Source: Staphylospora marina (GTDB lineage Bacteria; Bacillota; Bacilli; Thermoactinomycetales; Thermoactinomycetaceae). Taken from it: 64,000 nt of DNA. The stretch spans positions 62,001 to 126,000 of the forward strand of contig NZ_CP034118.1 of the NCBI RefSeq assembly GCF_003856495.1, in the 5' to 3' direction. The notes under the pieces were generated by a model that was not told the DNA's origin, did not search any database, and was given only the letters and a program-made list of their open reading frames with translations. The translations under genes were made by a program, and so were the position numbers. Positions 23,801-32,663 of this stretch are shown in pieces (the stretch's first letter is position 1; each line of letters starts with the position of its first letter).

Positions 23801-25420
23801 ATGGCTGAGGCACGGCAGTCTTTTGTCCGTGGTGCGGCGATCCTGGGATTCGCCCTTCTGATCAGCAAGTTTTTGGGAGCCGCTTACCGGATTCCGTATC
23901 AGAACATCACGGGCAACGAGGGAATGTACGTTTATCAGCAAGTTTACTCGCTCTACAGTGTTCTGTTGACCCTGGCGACGGCGGGTTTTCCGCTGGCCAT
24001 TTCCAAAATGGTTTCCGAGAAACTGGCATCCGGGGACTCCGCGGGGGCCCGGGAGGTTTTTCGCGTTTCCGCGGCGACCCTGTCCCTGGCGGGATGCCTT
24101 CTTTTTGTCCTGCTGTTTTTCGGAGCGGAGAGCATCGCCGAATGGATGGGCAACCGGGAAGCCCTGACGCTCCCGATTCGGGCCGTTGCCCCCGCGCTCC
24201 TGGTCGTACCGTTGGTTTCCGCGGCGCGCGGTTATTTCCAGGGCACGCAAAACATGATGCCCACCGCGGTGTCCCAAGTGACGGAGCAGACGTTTCGGGT
24301 GGCGACCATCCTCATCTTGTCCTGGTATTTCATGGAGATCGGATGGGGCACGGTGTACGCCGGAGCGGGGGCGATGTTCGGGTCCTTCGTGGGAGCGGTC
24401 GCCGGACTGGCGGTCTTCGCCGTTTTCCGAAGCTCCGCGGGGAAAGGAGTCAAGCGGCGGATATCGCCGTTCACCGGGAATGGAAATTCCGGACGGTTGG
24501 TGCGGGATCTCCTGGCTCTGTCGTTGCCGGTCTGTCTGGGATCGTTGGTGATTCCGCTGTTTTCGCTGGTGGACTCGTTCACCGTGGCCAACCTGTTGGT
24601 GGCCGGAGGGATGGATCTTTCGTGGGCGGTGAATGAAAAAGGCATTTATGACCGGGCGCAACCGTTGATTCAGTTCGGGTCGTTCTTTGCCACGGCCATC
24701 GCCTTGTCCGTGGTGCCGGCCATCGCCGAGGCCCGGACGGAAGGGAAACATCGGGAGGCGGAAAAACGCGCCGCCTTGTCCGTCCGCCTGACCTGGCTGT
24801 TCGGGTTGCCGGCTTCGCTGGGCCTGTTTTTGATTGCGGAACCGGCCAATGTCATGTTGTTCGAAGACGCGGCCGGAACCGACGCACTTGCCCTCATGTC
24901 ATTCACGATCCTTTTTTCCACGCTGCTGATCACCACGTCCGGAGTCTTGCAGGGGTATGGACGCGTGATCGTGCCGGCCGTTTCGCTCCTGACGGGAGCG
25001 GGAATCAAATGGGTGCTCAACGTTTTCCTGATTCCCGGGCTCGGGATTCGTGGTGCGGCCCTGGCGACGGTGGCGGGCTATCTGGTGGCCGTGGTGATCA
25101 ATCTGGCCGTTCTCGTTCCGCTGGCCCCCGCGCTCCGACGGGAAACGGACGGTCTGTGGCGGAGCCTCATCGCCGTATTCTGGATGAGCGCGGCGGTGTT
25201 CGGGGTTTGCATGGGCGTTCAGGCCGTGCTTCCGGCAGGACTTGCCGACCGGGCGGCGATGAGCGTGATCGCACTCACGGGTCTGGTGACGGGAGCATGC
25301 GTGTACGGATGGGCACTGCTTCGCTTCGGTGCACTTCGCATGGATGAGATCGAAACGCTGCCGAAGATCGGAAAACGGATCCGGGCCCTCGGCGAAAAAA
25401 AACGTTGGTTCCGTGCATGA
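23801..25420 (+). CDS. yabM: SpoVB/YabM-type polysaccharide flippase
   Basis: This 539-residue membrane protein belongs to the MOP flippase superfamily, close to SpoVB and YabM, which are thought to flip lipid-linked wall precursors or polysaccharide intermediates. About 14 hydrophobic segments are visible. The N-terminus FVRGAAILGFALLISKFLGAAYRIPYQN and the segment ARGYFQGTQNMMPTAVSQVTEQ are typical of the SpoVB group. The ATG at 23801 has GGGAAAGGGG upstream; a longer frame reaches back into the intergenic terminator and is rejected. Its position between spoVT and yabN matches B. subtilis yabM. The substrate is not visible from sequence. Confidence 0.9.
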   Translation: MAEARQSFVRGAAILGFALLISKFLGAAYRIPYQNITGNEGMYVYQQVYSLYSVLLTLATAGFPLAISKMVSEKLASGDSAGAREVFRVSAATLSLAGCLLFVLLFFGAESIAEWMGNREALTLPIRAVAPALLVVPLVSAARGYFQGTQNMMPTAVSQVTEQTFRVATILILSWYFMEIGWGTVYAGAGAMFGSFVGAVAGLAVFAVFRSSAGKGVKRRISPFTGNGNSGRLVRDLLALSLPVCLGSLVIPLFSLVDSFTVANLLVAGGMDLSWAVNEKGIYDRAQPLIQFGSFFATAIALSVVPAIAEARTEGKHREAEKRAALSVRLTWLFGLPASLGLFLIAEPANVMLFEDAAGTDALALMSFTILFSTLLITTSGVLQGYGRVIVPAVSLLTGAGIKWVLNVFLIPGLGIRGAALATVAGYLVAVVINLAVLVPLAPALRRETDGLWRSLIAVFWMSAAVFGVCMGVQAVLPAGLADRAAMSVIALTGLVTGACVYGWALLRFGALRMDEIETLPKIGKRIRALGEKKRWFRA

Positions 25421-25435
25421 AGGAGGGGTGCGCAA

Positions 25436-26896
25436 ATGAATGGCAAGATCGTGATCACCGGACTTGGATTCGGGGATGAGCATGCCCTGTCGTTGGGGAC
25501 GCTAAAGCTGCTGGAGTCGGCGGGCCGGCTGTTCCTTCGGACCGACAAACATCCCGTGGTCCGCTGGATTCGCGAGCGGGGGATCTCCTTTGAGACCATG
25601 GACGAGGTTTACAGGCGGCACTCCGCGTTTGAACAAGTGTATGAAGAAATCGCCGAACGGCTGCTGCGGGAAGCGGACACCGGTGAAACCGTGGTGTACG
25701 CCGTTCCCGGTCATCCGCGGGTGGCCGAACGGACAACGGTGCTTCTTCTCAAACGGGGGCCGGAGCGGGGAATCGACGTGAGCGTGCAAGGAGGACATAG
25801 TTTTCTGGATCCCTTGTTCACGTCTCTCGGCATCGATCCCGTGGAAGGGTTTCAGCTGCTGGACGGCACCGCTTTGGACGCGGGTCGGATCGATCCCCGG
25901 GGGCATGTGGTCATCGCTCAGGTGTATGATCGCATGACCGCGTCGGACGTGAAACTGACGTTGATGGACGTGTACCCGGACGACCATCCGGTCACGGTGG
26001 CATCCGCCTGCGGCATTCCCGGCAAGGAGCGGACGGTTTGTGTTCCCCTTTACGAACTGGATCATGAAGACCGCTTTGATGACCTGACCACGGTGTATGT
26101 GCCGCCCGTCCGCGATGATCGGAATCTGTACGGACGTTTTGAATTTCTCGAAGGGATCATCCGCACGCTCCGGGGACCGGACGGATGTCCGTGGGATCGC
26201 AAACAGACGCACGAGAGCCTTCGGCCCTACCTGTTGGAAGAAGCGCACGAATTTCTGGAGGCCGTTGCGGAGGATGACCCGGAAGCCATGGCGGACGAAC
26301 TGGGGGACATTCTGCTCCAGGTCATGCTTCATGCCCAGATCGCCTCGGAAAGCGGTGACTTCGACATTCATGAAGTCATCGGGCGGTTGAGCGACAAGAT
26401 GATTCGCCGTCACCCCCACGTGTTCGGGGAAGGGAAGGCGGAAACCGCGGAAGAAGTCAAGGCCAACTGGGAACGGATCAAGCGTCAAGAACGCGGCGGC
26501 GAAGCGGAACCGGGCATTCTTTCGGGGATTCCCAAGGGCCTTCCGGCGCTTTCTCTGGCGCATGCCCTGCAGAAAAAGGCGGCCAAGGTGGGATTCGACT
26601 GGGACCGGGTGGAAGAGGTCTTCGGAAAGATTTACGAGGAATTGGACGAACTGCAACGGGCGGAAAACGGGAAAGCCATCGAGGACGAGTTCGGCGATTT
26701 GCTCTTTGCGGTCGTCAATCTCTCCCGGTTCCTGAAGGTGGATCCCGAACTGGCCCTGCTCGGTGCGTGCCGCAAGTTTCGTCGGCGGTTCGGACATATC
26801 GAGCAGCGGGCCCGGGAATCGGGGCGTCGGCTTCAGGAGATGTCTTTGGAAGAAATGGATCAGTGGTGGAATGAAGCCAAACAATCGGAAAAATGA
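25436..26896 (+). CDS. yabN: YabN: tetrapyrrole methylase-like / MazG NTP pyrophosphohydrolase
   Basis: This 486-residue two-domain protein has an N-terminal SAM-dependent tetrapyrrole methylase-like domain (ITGLGFGDEHALSLGT, VYAVPGHPRVAERTT) and a C-terminal MazG domain from about residue 240. MazG motifs are CPWDRKQTHESLRPYLLEEAHE, the metal-binding EE..E and ELGDILLQVMLHA. MazG hydrolyses non-canonical or excess nucleoside triphosphates. A second MazG repeat-like segment (EDEFGDLLFAVVNLSRF) is also present, as in full MazG. GAAGGAGGGG precedes the ATG. The methylase substrate is unknown in the family. Confidence 0.94.
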   Translation: MNGKIVITGLGFGDEHALSLGTLKLLESAGRLFLRTDKHPVVRWIRERGISFETMDEVYRRHSAFEQVYEEIAERLLREADTGETVVYAVPGHPRVAERTTVLLLKRGPERGIDVSVQGGHSFLDPLFTSLGIDPVEGFQLLDGTALDAGRIDPRGHVVIAQVYDRMTASDVKLTLMDVYPDDHPVTVASACGIPGKERTVCVPLYELDHEDRFDDLTTVYVPPVRDDRNLYGRFEFLEGIIRTLRGPDGCPWDRKQTHESLRPYLLEEAHEFLEAVAEDDPEAMADELGDILLQVMLHAQIASESGDFDIHEVIGRLSDKMIRRHPHVFGEGKAETAEEVKANWERIKRQERGGEAEPGILSGIPKGLPALSLAHALQKKAAKVGFDWDRVEEVFGKIYEELDELQRAENGKAIEDEFGDLLFAVVNLSRFLKVDPELALLGACRKFRRRFGHIEQRARESGRRLQEMSLEEMDQWWNEAKQSEK

Positions 26897-26971
26897 GGAG
26901 ACGGATCCGGAATCCGGGAAGGGAATTCCCCCGGTTTCCCGAATTGGATAAAGAAGGCACGAGGTGTCATC

Positions 26972-27262
26972 ATGAGACTGGACAAGTTCCTCAAAGTGTC
27001 GCGACTCATCAAGAGGAGGACGTTGGCAAAGGAAGTGTGTGATCAGGGCCGGGTGACGGTGAACGGCACCTCCGCAAAGGCGGGCACCGTTCTCAAGCCC
27101 GGTGACGAGATCACGGTGCGGTTCGGAAACCGGTCGGTGACGGTGCGGGTGGAAGAGCTTCGGGAGAACGCGAAAAAAGAGGAAGCCGGACGGATGTACA
27201 CCGTTCTCCGGGAGGAAACCGGAGGCGGGGAGAGCGATCGTTCGGACGGGGAAGAAGATTGA
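26972..27262 (+). CDS. rqcP: RqcP, S4-domain ribosome quality control factor
   Basis: This 96-residue protein (YabO in B. subtilis) binds 23S rRNA and the P-site tRNA on 50S subunits carrying stalled chains, helping RqcH add alanine tails. The S4 domain is clear: MRLDKFLKVSRLIKRRTLAKE, QGRVTVNGTSAKAGTVLKPG and TVRFGNRSVTVRV. The first 80 residues align with RqcP/Hsp15; an acidic tail (GGGESDRSDGEED) follows. It lies between yabN and yabP as in B. subtilis. Confidence 0.95.
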   Translation: MRLDKFLKVSRLIKRRTLAKEVCDQGRVTVNGTSAKAGTVLKPGDEITVRFGNRSVTVRVEELRENAKKEEAGRMYTVLREETGGGESDRSDGEED

Positions 27263-27373
27263 CGCTCCGGCATGCCGGGGTGTCGGGGAATCCGGAGGGA
27301 ACCGGATTCGGAAAAAACTTCTAACCGGGAGGCTTTGTCCATATCATGTTACCTAGAGAGGAGGGTACGTGAG

Positions 27374-27667
27374 ATGGGCGAGGAGCTGTATTCCGGCAAC
27401 CGGCATGAAATCATTCTCACCAATCGCGGAATGGTGGAGATTACGGGCGTCAATCGCGTCGAGAGTTTTGACAGTGAAGAATTCCTGCTGAAAACGGAGT
27501 GCGGGTACCTGGGCATCCGCGGGCAGGATCTTCGCATCCGGAGCCTGGATCTGGAATCGGGCAGGGTATCCATCGAAGGACATCTGATGGATCTCGGGTA
27601 CCTGGACGGCCACGGCGCTCCCGCTTCCGAACGGGCCAAGGGAATTCTGGGGCGGATCTTCCGATGA
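27374..27667 (+). CDS. yabP: sporulation protein YabP
   Basis: This 97-residue protein is YabP, a mother-cell sporulation protein with a YabP/YqfC-type beta domain. Family features are LTNRGMVEITGVNRVESFDSEEFLL and LGIRGQDLRIRSLDLESGRVSIEGHL. The ATG at 27374 has GAGGAGG upstream; an in-frame start at 27272 would add 34 non-conserved residues. The stop overlaps the yabQ start (ATGA). In B. subtilis yabPQ is expected to be under sigma-E; no convincing sigma-E promoter was found by eye. Confidence 0.93.
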   Translation: MGEELYSGNRHEIILTNRGMVEITGVNRVESFDSEEFLLKTECGYLGIRGQDLRIRSLDLESGRVSIEGHLMDLGYLDGHGAPASERAKGILGRIFR

Positions 27668-28242
27668 ATCTGGAAATGCAGTGGACGGCCATGGGGCTCA
27701 TGATGGGGTCCGGACTGATTCTCGGAGTGGTGCTCGATGTATACAGGGCCTTGAAAATCCGGCTTCATCTGAGGGGATGGGTCGTCTCTCTCGTCGACCT
27801 GTTGTATTGGACCGGTTCCGCCCTGCTGGTGTTTGCTCTTTTGATGTGGAGCAATCGGGGGGAACTCCGGTTTTACCTCGTGGCCGCCGTGCTGCTGGGA
27901 TTTTTTCTGTATCATCGCTGGTTCACCCGTCCCGTCCTGCGGATCATCCGCCGGATCATCGCGGGCGTGGAATGGACGGCCCTTCAGGTGTACCGCACCT
28001 TCATGGTGGTGGTGTGGACCCCCCTCGTGGCCCTGGCCGGGGCGGCGTGGCGCCTGCTTCGGTGGCTGTATCGCCTGCTTCTCTCGATCGTCCGGATTTG
28101 TTTGACTCCCGCTTTCGTGTTGGTCAGGCCCGTCGTTCAATTCGCGTCCCGGAAAGCCGAACCGGTCGTCCGACGGATCCGCGCGGCAACATCGAAGTTC
28201 TCAACCTGGTGGAAGCAGATTCGGAAAAAGGGTGGATCGTGA
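27664..28242 (+). CDS. yabQ: sporulation membrane protein YabQ
   Basis: This 192-residue membrane protein is YabQ, needed for cortex formation in B. subtilis. Four to five hydrophobic segments cover the first 115 residues (for example MMGSGLILGVVLDVYRAL and VSLVDLLYWTGSALLVFALL). The motif DVYRALKIR and the segment DLLYWTGSALLVF are family-typical. The C-terminal part is basic and probably cytoplasmic. It overlaps yabP by four bases and divIC by one base (TGATG), so the three are translated together. Confidence 0.92.
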   Translation: MNLEMQWTAMGLMMGSGLILGVVLDVYRALKIRLHLRGWVVSLVDLLYWTGSALLVFALLMWSNRGELRFYLVAAVLLGFFLYHRWFTRPVLRIIRRIIAGVEWTALQVYRTFMVVVWTPLVALAGAAWRLLRWLYRLLLSIVRICLTPAFVLVRPVVQFASRKAEPVVRRIRAATSKFSTWWKQIRKKGGS

Positions 28243-28607
28243 TGCCGGTGAATCAAGACAACATCCTTGCTTTTCAGGGAGCGCGCAAGGACCGAAAGGT
28301 CGGGAACCGGAAACCCCGGCCCGCCCTGCATCCGTCCGTACGCCGCCGGAGACTGCTTTGGCTGGCCGTCATGGCGATCGTGTCGATCTACACGTTGTAC
28401 GGATGGATCACGCAACAAAACCGCATCTGGGAAAAAGAACAACAGTTGGCCGCCAAGAAACAACAACTCGCCAGCATGCAGGAAACCAACAGGCTGCTGC
28501 AGGAAGAGATTCGCAGATTGAAAACCGATGAAAACTATTTGCTGGAACTGGCTCACTCGATGGGGTACGGCAAACCGGGCGAGGAAATTTACACGATTCG
28601 GGAATGA
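28242..28607 (+). CDS. divIC: septum formation initiator DivIC/FtsB
   Basis: This 121-residue bitopic membrane protein belongs to the divisome with FtsL and DivIB. A basic cytoplasmic N-terminus (to RRRR near residue 37) precedes one membrane segment (about LLWLAVMAIVSIYTLYGWI) and a coiled coil with heptads such as LAAKKQQLASMQETNRLLQEE. The conserved end LAHSMGYGKPGEEIYTI is the family signature for the C-terminal part. The ATG overlaps the yabQ stop. No yabR gene follows, unlike B. subtilis. Confidence 0.95.
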   Translation: MPVNQDNILAFQGARKDRKVGNRKPRPALHPSVRRRRLLWLAVMAIVSIYTLYGWITQQNRIWEKEQQLAAKKQQLASMQETNRLLQEEIRRLKTDENYLLELAHSMGYGKPGEEIYTIRE

Positions 28608-28964
28608 CGCCGCTTCCGGGTGAGGCCGCCCGGGGTTCGTCGCGAAAGTCCCGGAAACCGGGGGAGGCGTTTCCGACGGAAGCTTCGTCCGGACCGGGGA
28701 ATCCCTTTCGATGCCCGGTCCGGACGGGCCGACGGGGCGTTTCGTGAAAAAATTTGCCCCGGACACCGTTTGCCGGCCCCGTCATCCGGGAACCATGAAT
28801 GAATGGACACACGCATCGGCCGGGTTCCCTGTTTGACGCGGCGGCCCCCGGGATTTCACGGAAACCAACACGACGGAACCGAATAATTTCAAAGACCTTC
28901 GCGGAAAAGATCCTCTCAATCCGCCACGAGGCACTTTCTGCCGAAAAAATTTTTGTCCCGGGTG
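28608..28964. other. intergenic region between divIC and tRNA genes
   Basis: About 360 bases without a credible gene. It holds a perfect 12-base inverted repeat (28687-28725) that has no T-tract. Where B. subtilis has yabR, I find no S1-domain sequence. Confidence 0.5.
28687..28725. repeat. perfect inverted repeat downstream of divIC
   Basis: GTCCGGACCGGG (28687-28698) and CCCGGTCCGGAC (28714-28725) are exact reverse complements around a 15-base loop. No T-tract follows, so it may be an mRNA end protector or a binding site rather than a classical terminator. Confidence 0.7.
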
Positions 28965-28993
28965 TTGACATCGCTGCGGCACCTCCGTATAAT
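28965..28993 (+). promoter_or_regulatory. sigma-A promoter of the tRNA pair
   Basis: TTGACA (28965-28970) and TATAAT (28988-28993) with a 17-base spacer: a fully consensus promoter 39 bases before the first tRNA. Confidence 0.93.
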
Positions 28994-29031
28994 AGGGATT
29001 GTTCGCAACGATCAACAATTTTCTACAACGA

Positions 29032-29109
<78 letters not shown>

Positions 29110-29115
29110 AAACGT

Positions 29116-29192
29116 GGCGGCGTAGCTCAGCTGGCTAGAGCGTACGGTTCATACCCGTGAGGTCGGGGGTTCGAGGCCCTCCGCCGCTACCA
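29116..29192 (+). tRNA. elongator tRNA-Met (CAT)
   Basis: A complete 77-base cloverleaf with encoded CCA, anticodon CAT in TTCATAC, a D-loop AGCTCAGCTGGCT and a T-arm TTCGAGG. It closely resembles the elongator tRNA-Met of B. subtilis. It is separated from the initiator tRNA by seven bases and shares its promoter. Confidence 0.93.
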
Positions 29193-29208
29193 AACCGTTT
29201 GAGAGGAG

Positions 29209-29249
29209 AAGGCGAGGGAACCCGTTGTTCGGGGAGTCGCCTTTTTTTT
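29209..29249 (+). terminator. terminator of the tRNA operon
   Basis: AAGGCGA (29209-29215) pairs with TCGCCTT (29237-29243), with an inner hairpin, and a run of eight T follows. Confidence 0.85.
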
Positions 29250-29300
29250 GTGGGATTGGCTGAGTTTGACCGAGGTGGAAGCGGAAGCGGGAGTGGTTTT

Positions 29301-29789
29301 GTGAATGTCGTGATCAAAAAGATCAAGTTCACCACCATCAACAAAACGTATACCGAAAAGATCAGGGACTGGCGGGGCCGCAACTGCTTTGCCACCCAGT
29401 ACGCCAATCCCGACGGAAAGCGGATCTTCCTGACGTATTACCTGGTGCGCAAAGGGTACACCGTTTCCAAGGTGTTCGGGCGTTCCGGGGAATTCCTCTA
29501 TTATTACTGCGACGTGATGCAGATGAAACAGGTGGGGCGGCTCCGGTATGTGATGGTCGATCTTCTCTTTGACCTGATCGTCTATCCCGACGGTCGCTAT
29601 CATGTCCTGGACGTGGACGAGTTCGCCGATGCGGTGGAAAAAGGACAGATCCGCAAAAAGCAGCAGGTGCATGCCCTGCGGACGCTGGACCGGATGATCC
29701 GTTTGCAGACGGAACGCCGTCTGATTCCGCCGTTCATTCAGGAAGCCCGCATGTATCCCCTGACCGAACCGCTGTTGCGTCGACCCTGA
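29301..29789 (+). CDS. DUF402 domain protein (Ntdp/FAU-1-like)
   Basis: This 162-residue protein belongs to the DUF402 family, which contains B. subtilis YgaC and the nucleoside di/triphosphatase Ntdp. Recognisable parts are a Trp/Gly-rich beta segment, GEFLYYYCDV, and the acidic strand FDLIVYPDGRYHVLDVDEFADAV, whose Asp residues are likely metal ligands. The C-terminal part is a basic helix region. The GTG at 29301 is preceded by GGGAG with good spacing; upstream in-frame codons run into the tRNA terminator. Such a gene is not normally found between tRNA genes and spoIIE, so it is an insertion relative to B. subtilis. The substrate is unknown. Confidence 0.75.
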   Translation: MNVVIKKIKFTTINKTYTEKIRDWRGRNCFATQYANPDGKRIFLTYYLVRKGYTVSKVFGRSGEFLYYYCDVMQMKQVGRLRYVMVDLLFDLIVYPDGRYHVLDVDEFADAVEKGQIRKKQQVHALRTLDRMIRLQTERRLIPPFIQEARMYPLTEPLLRRP

Positions 29790-30023
29790 CGTTTCGACGC
29801 CTGCGCGGCGGGCGGTGTCCGTCGCTCGGAAGTTTTGTCGCTTTGCTTGCCCGCTCGAAGTTTGGCGACAGAAGCCGACGAAATCACGGACGGGAATCCG
29901 CGGCGTTTTGTGCCCGCTTCACGGGAAACCCCGTGCCTTTCATTCCGGAAAGCACCGCGTTTTGCGCGGATGGAGGCGATCCGGCAAATCTTGTCGGAAA
30001 AATTTTCTGATCATTCAGCGAAT
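29790..30023. other. upstream region of spoIIE
   Basis: No gene is seen. Near the 3' end a Spo0A-box-like TGTCGGA (29992-29998) precedes the spoIIE promoter. Confidence 0.5.
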
Positions 30024-30056
30024 ATGACAAACTTCTGAAATGCCCCCCGCTATAAT
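29992..30056 (+). promoter_or_regulatory. Spo0A-dependent sigma-A promoter of spoIIE
   Basis: ATGACA (30024-30029) and TATAAT (30051-30056) are separated by 21 bases instead of 17, as known for the Spo0A-activated spoIIE promoter of B. subtilis. A 0A-box-like TGTCGGA lies at 29992-29998 and a second TTTGTCA (minus strand, 30025-30031) overlaps the -35 region. Activation by Spo0A~P is inferred. Confidence 0.7.
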
Positions 30057-30089
30057 GAGTGGCACCAACAGCAATTCGGCGGGGGGCTG

Positions 30090-32561
30090 ATGACGTTGCG
30101 TTTGGGAACTCATCTGAAACGTCGTTTGACGATGTCGTTCATGAACCGGTTTCGTTTGGACCGGAGTCGGGCAAGAAGATTATGGCACCGGTTTGTCCAG
30201 CTGTGGCACATCCCGCTGCTGATCATGGGATTTTTGCTGGGGAGGGCCACGATCCTGGAGAGCGTGGCGCCGTTTGCGGCCGCGTATTTCGGCGTGGTGT
30301 ACCATCTCGCGAGAAAACAATGGCCGGCGGTGATGGCCGCGCTCATTGCCGGGGCGGCGACGCTCGGCCCCCTGGAAGCGGCCAGGACGGGCGGAACGCT
30401 GCTCTTGGTGCTGGCGGTGCAGAAGATCTGGAGCTGGGCGGGCAAAGAGAGGATCGACTACGTCCCTTTCGTGGTGGCGGTGGGTGGCATCGCGGCCCGC
30501 CTGATGGAGATGGTTTGGGAAGGTTGGGATCCGTATTCGGGGATGCTGGCGGCCATGGAGGTGATGCTCAGTTTCATCCTCACCTTCATCTTTGTCCGGT
30601 GTCTCCCCTTGTTCACGGTCCGGAAGAAGCGATTCTTTCTCCGGCATGAGGAAATGGTGTGTCTGGTCATTCTGGTCGGTTCCGTGATGACGGGAACCAT
30701 GGGGTGGGAAGTGGGCGGATTTTCCGTGGTTCACGTCGTTTCCCGCCTGGCCGTGCTGGTGCTTGCGCTGGTGGGCGGAGGATTGGTGAGCGCATCGATG
30801 GGGGTGGTCACCGGCCTGATCCTCAGTCTGTCCAATCCGGACAGTCTGGTGGAAATCAGTTTGCTCGCCTTTGCCGGGCTGTTGGCCGGCCTCTTTCGTG
30901 AAGGAGGCCGCATCGGTGTGTCCGTCGGGTTCATGCTCGGTGCCGCGATTCTGACTTTGTATGACGGCGGAACTTCCGCCATGTGGCGTTCGCTGCAGGA
31001 ATCGGCGCTCAGCGTGGGATTGTTTCTGCTGATCCCCCGTGCGGTGTTTAAAAGCATGTCCCGGTATGTGCCGGGGACCCCTGAAAATCAGGCGGAACAC
31101 CAGGATTACATCCGCCGTCTCCGTGACGTGACGGCCGCCAGGGTGGAACGGTTCACGGGGTTGTTTCAGGAACTGGCGCTCAGCTTTCGCGAAGAGGCGA
31201 CCCGGCGCACCCGCGAGGATGAGGAACAGGTTCAGCGCTTTTTGGCCGACGTGATGAGCGAAGCCTGCATGGGGTGCCGGCTGTTCAGCAGATGTTGGGA
31301 AGAACGGGTGATTGAGACTTATCAGGGCATGACCCAGCTCATGACCATGGTGGAAGCGGGCGAGCGGGACGGGGACTTCACCCCGCCATCGTTTTGGATC
31401 CGCAGTTGCGACCGGCCGGAAAAAACCCTGGGAGCCATCCGGAAGCTCTACAAAGAGGCGGAACAGGAGATGTTCTGGCGGGAAAAAATGAAAGAATCCC
31501 GCCGCCTGGTGTCTGATCAGCTGGCCGGCATGGCGGAAGTGATGGGGGCGCTCGCGCGGGAAATCCGCCATGAAACGCAGGTGCTTGCCGCCCATGAAGA
31601 ACAGATTCACGAGGCGATCGAACGGCTGGGCCTGTCCATCGGTCGGGTGGACGTGATCAATCTCGAAGAAGGGAAAGTGGAGATCGAGATTGTGATGCCG
31701 GACAGGGAAGGTCTGGAGGAATGCAAAAAACTGGTGGCTCCGCTTCTGACGGAGGTTCTTGGGGAACCGGTCACCGTTCAGCGGAAAGAAGTGAGGGACG
31801 GAACGCCCGGAGCGGTGATCACCATCGGTTCGGCCCAGCGATATGAACTGAAAACCGGTGTGGCCGGGGTGGCCAAAGGAGGAGGGGCGATCTCCGGCGA
31901 CAGCTACGCATTCATGAATCTGGGAACCGGAAAATACGCCGTGGCCCTGTCCGACGGCATGGGGAACGGACAGCGCGCCAGAGAGGAGAGCACCGCGGCT
32001 CTCAAATTGATCCGCCGTCTGTTGCTCGCCGGCATGGGCGAAGGACGGGCGGTGGAGACGGTCAACTCGATCCTTCGGTTGCGGAGCAGCGACGAGATGT
32101 TTGCCACCATCGATCTGGCTTTGGTGGATTTGAACACGGCCCATGCCCGGTTCATGAAAATCGGTTCGTCCCCGGGTTTCATCAAGCGCGGAAAACAGGT
32201 GCTCAAACTGGAGGCATCCAATCCGCCGATCGGCATTCTTCCCCGCGTCGATGCGGAGCCGATCGAAATGCAATTGATGCCGGGTGATTTCATCATCATG
32301 GTGACCGACGGCGTTTATGACGGTCCGGGGCATCAGGCGATCGGGGACGAGGAGCTGGCCGCGCTCATCGCGCAGACGGACACGAGAGATCCGCAGGACT
32401 TTGCGGAAAGGCTGCTGAAACAAGTGGTCAACACCCATGAAGGGCGCATTTTTGATGACATGACGGTGATCGTCACGAAAGTGGAACGGCATGCGCCGGA
32501 GTGGTCCACCATCCGGTTGCCGGGCGTGGGCCGGGTGGAGCGGGCCAAAGCGGCCGGCTGA
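30090..32561 (+). CDS. spoIIE: stage II sporulation protein E (PP2C phosphatase)
   Basis: This 823-residue membrane phosphatase dephosphorylates SpoIIAA to start sigma-F activity and also acts at the polar septum. The first 320 residues hold about ten membrane segments. A middle FtsZ-interaction and oligomerisation region follows, then a PP2C domain from about residue 590, with GDSYAFMNLGTGKYAVALSD, the metal motif SDGMGNGQRAREES and DGVYDGPG near the end. The ATG is preceded by GGGGGG. The promoter upstream has the 21-base spacing typical for Spo0A control. Length agrees with B. subtilis (827). Confidence 0.97.
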   Translation: MTLRLGTHLKRRLTMSFMNRFRLDRSRARRLWHRFVQLWHIPLLIMGFLLGRATILESVAPFAAAYFGVVYHLARKQWPAVMAALIAGAATLGPLEAARTGGTLLLVLAVQKIWSWAGKERIDYVPFVVAVGGIAARLMEMVWEGWDPYSGMLAAMEVMLSFILTFIFVRCLPLFTVRKKRFFLRHEEMVCLVILVGSVMTGTMGWEVGGFSVVHVVSRLAVLVLALVGGGLVSASMGVVTGLILSLSNPDSLVEISLLAFAGLLAGLFREGGRIGVSVGFMLGAAILTLYDGGTSAMWRSLQESALSVGLFLLIPRAVFKSMSRYVPGTPENQAEHQDYIRRLRDVTAARVERFTGLFQELALSFREEATRRTREDEEQVQRFLADVMSEACMGCRLFSRCWEERVIETYQGMTQLMTMVEAGERDGDFTPPSFWIRSCDRPEKTLGAIRKLYKEAEQEMFWREKMKESRRLVSDQLAGMAEVMGALAREIRHETQVLAAHEEQIHEAIERLGLSIGRVDVINLEEGKVEIEIVMPDREGLEECKKLVAPLLTEVLGEPVTVQRKEVRDGTPGAVITIGSAQRYELKTGVAGVAKGGGAISGDSYAFMNLGTGKYAVALSDGMGNGQRAREESTAALKLIRRLLLAGMGEGRAVETVNSILRLRSSDEMFATIDLALVDLNTAHARFMKIGSSPGFIKRGKQVLKLEASNPPIGILPRVDAEPIEMQLMPGDFIIMVTDGVYDGPGHQAIGDEELAALIAQTDTRDPQDFAERLLKQVVNTHEGRIFDDMTVIVTKVERHAPEWSTIRLPGVGRVERAKAAG

Positions 32562-32663
32562 GGGAATTTCCGGACTGGCGGAAAGTTAACCGGCGGGATA
32601 TCATGGAAACGGATTCCTTTTTCCGGGGATGCCCGGATTTTGCTTTTGAAGGAGAGTTCACCC

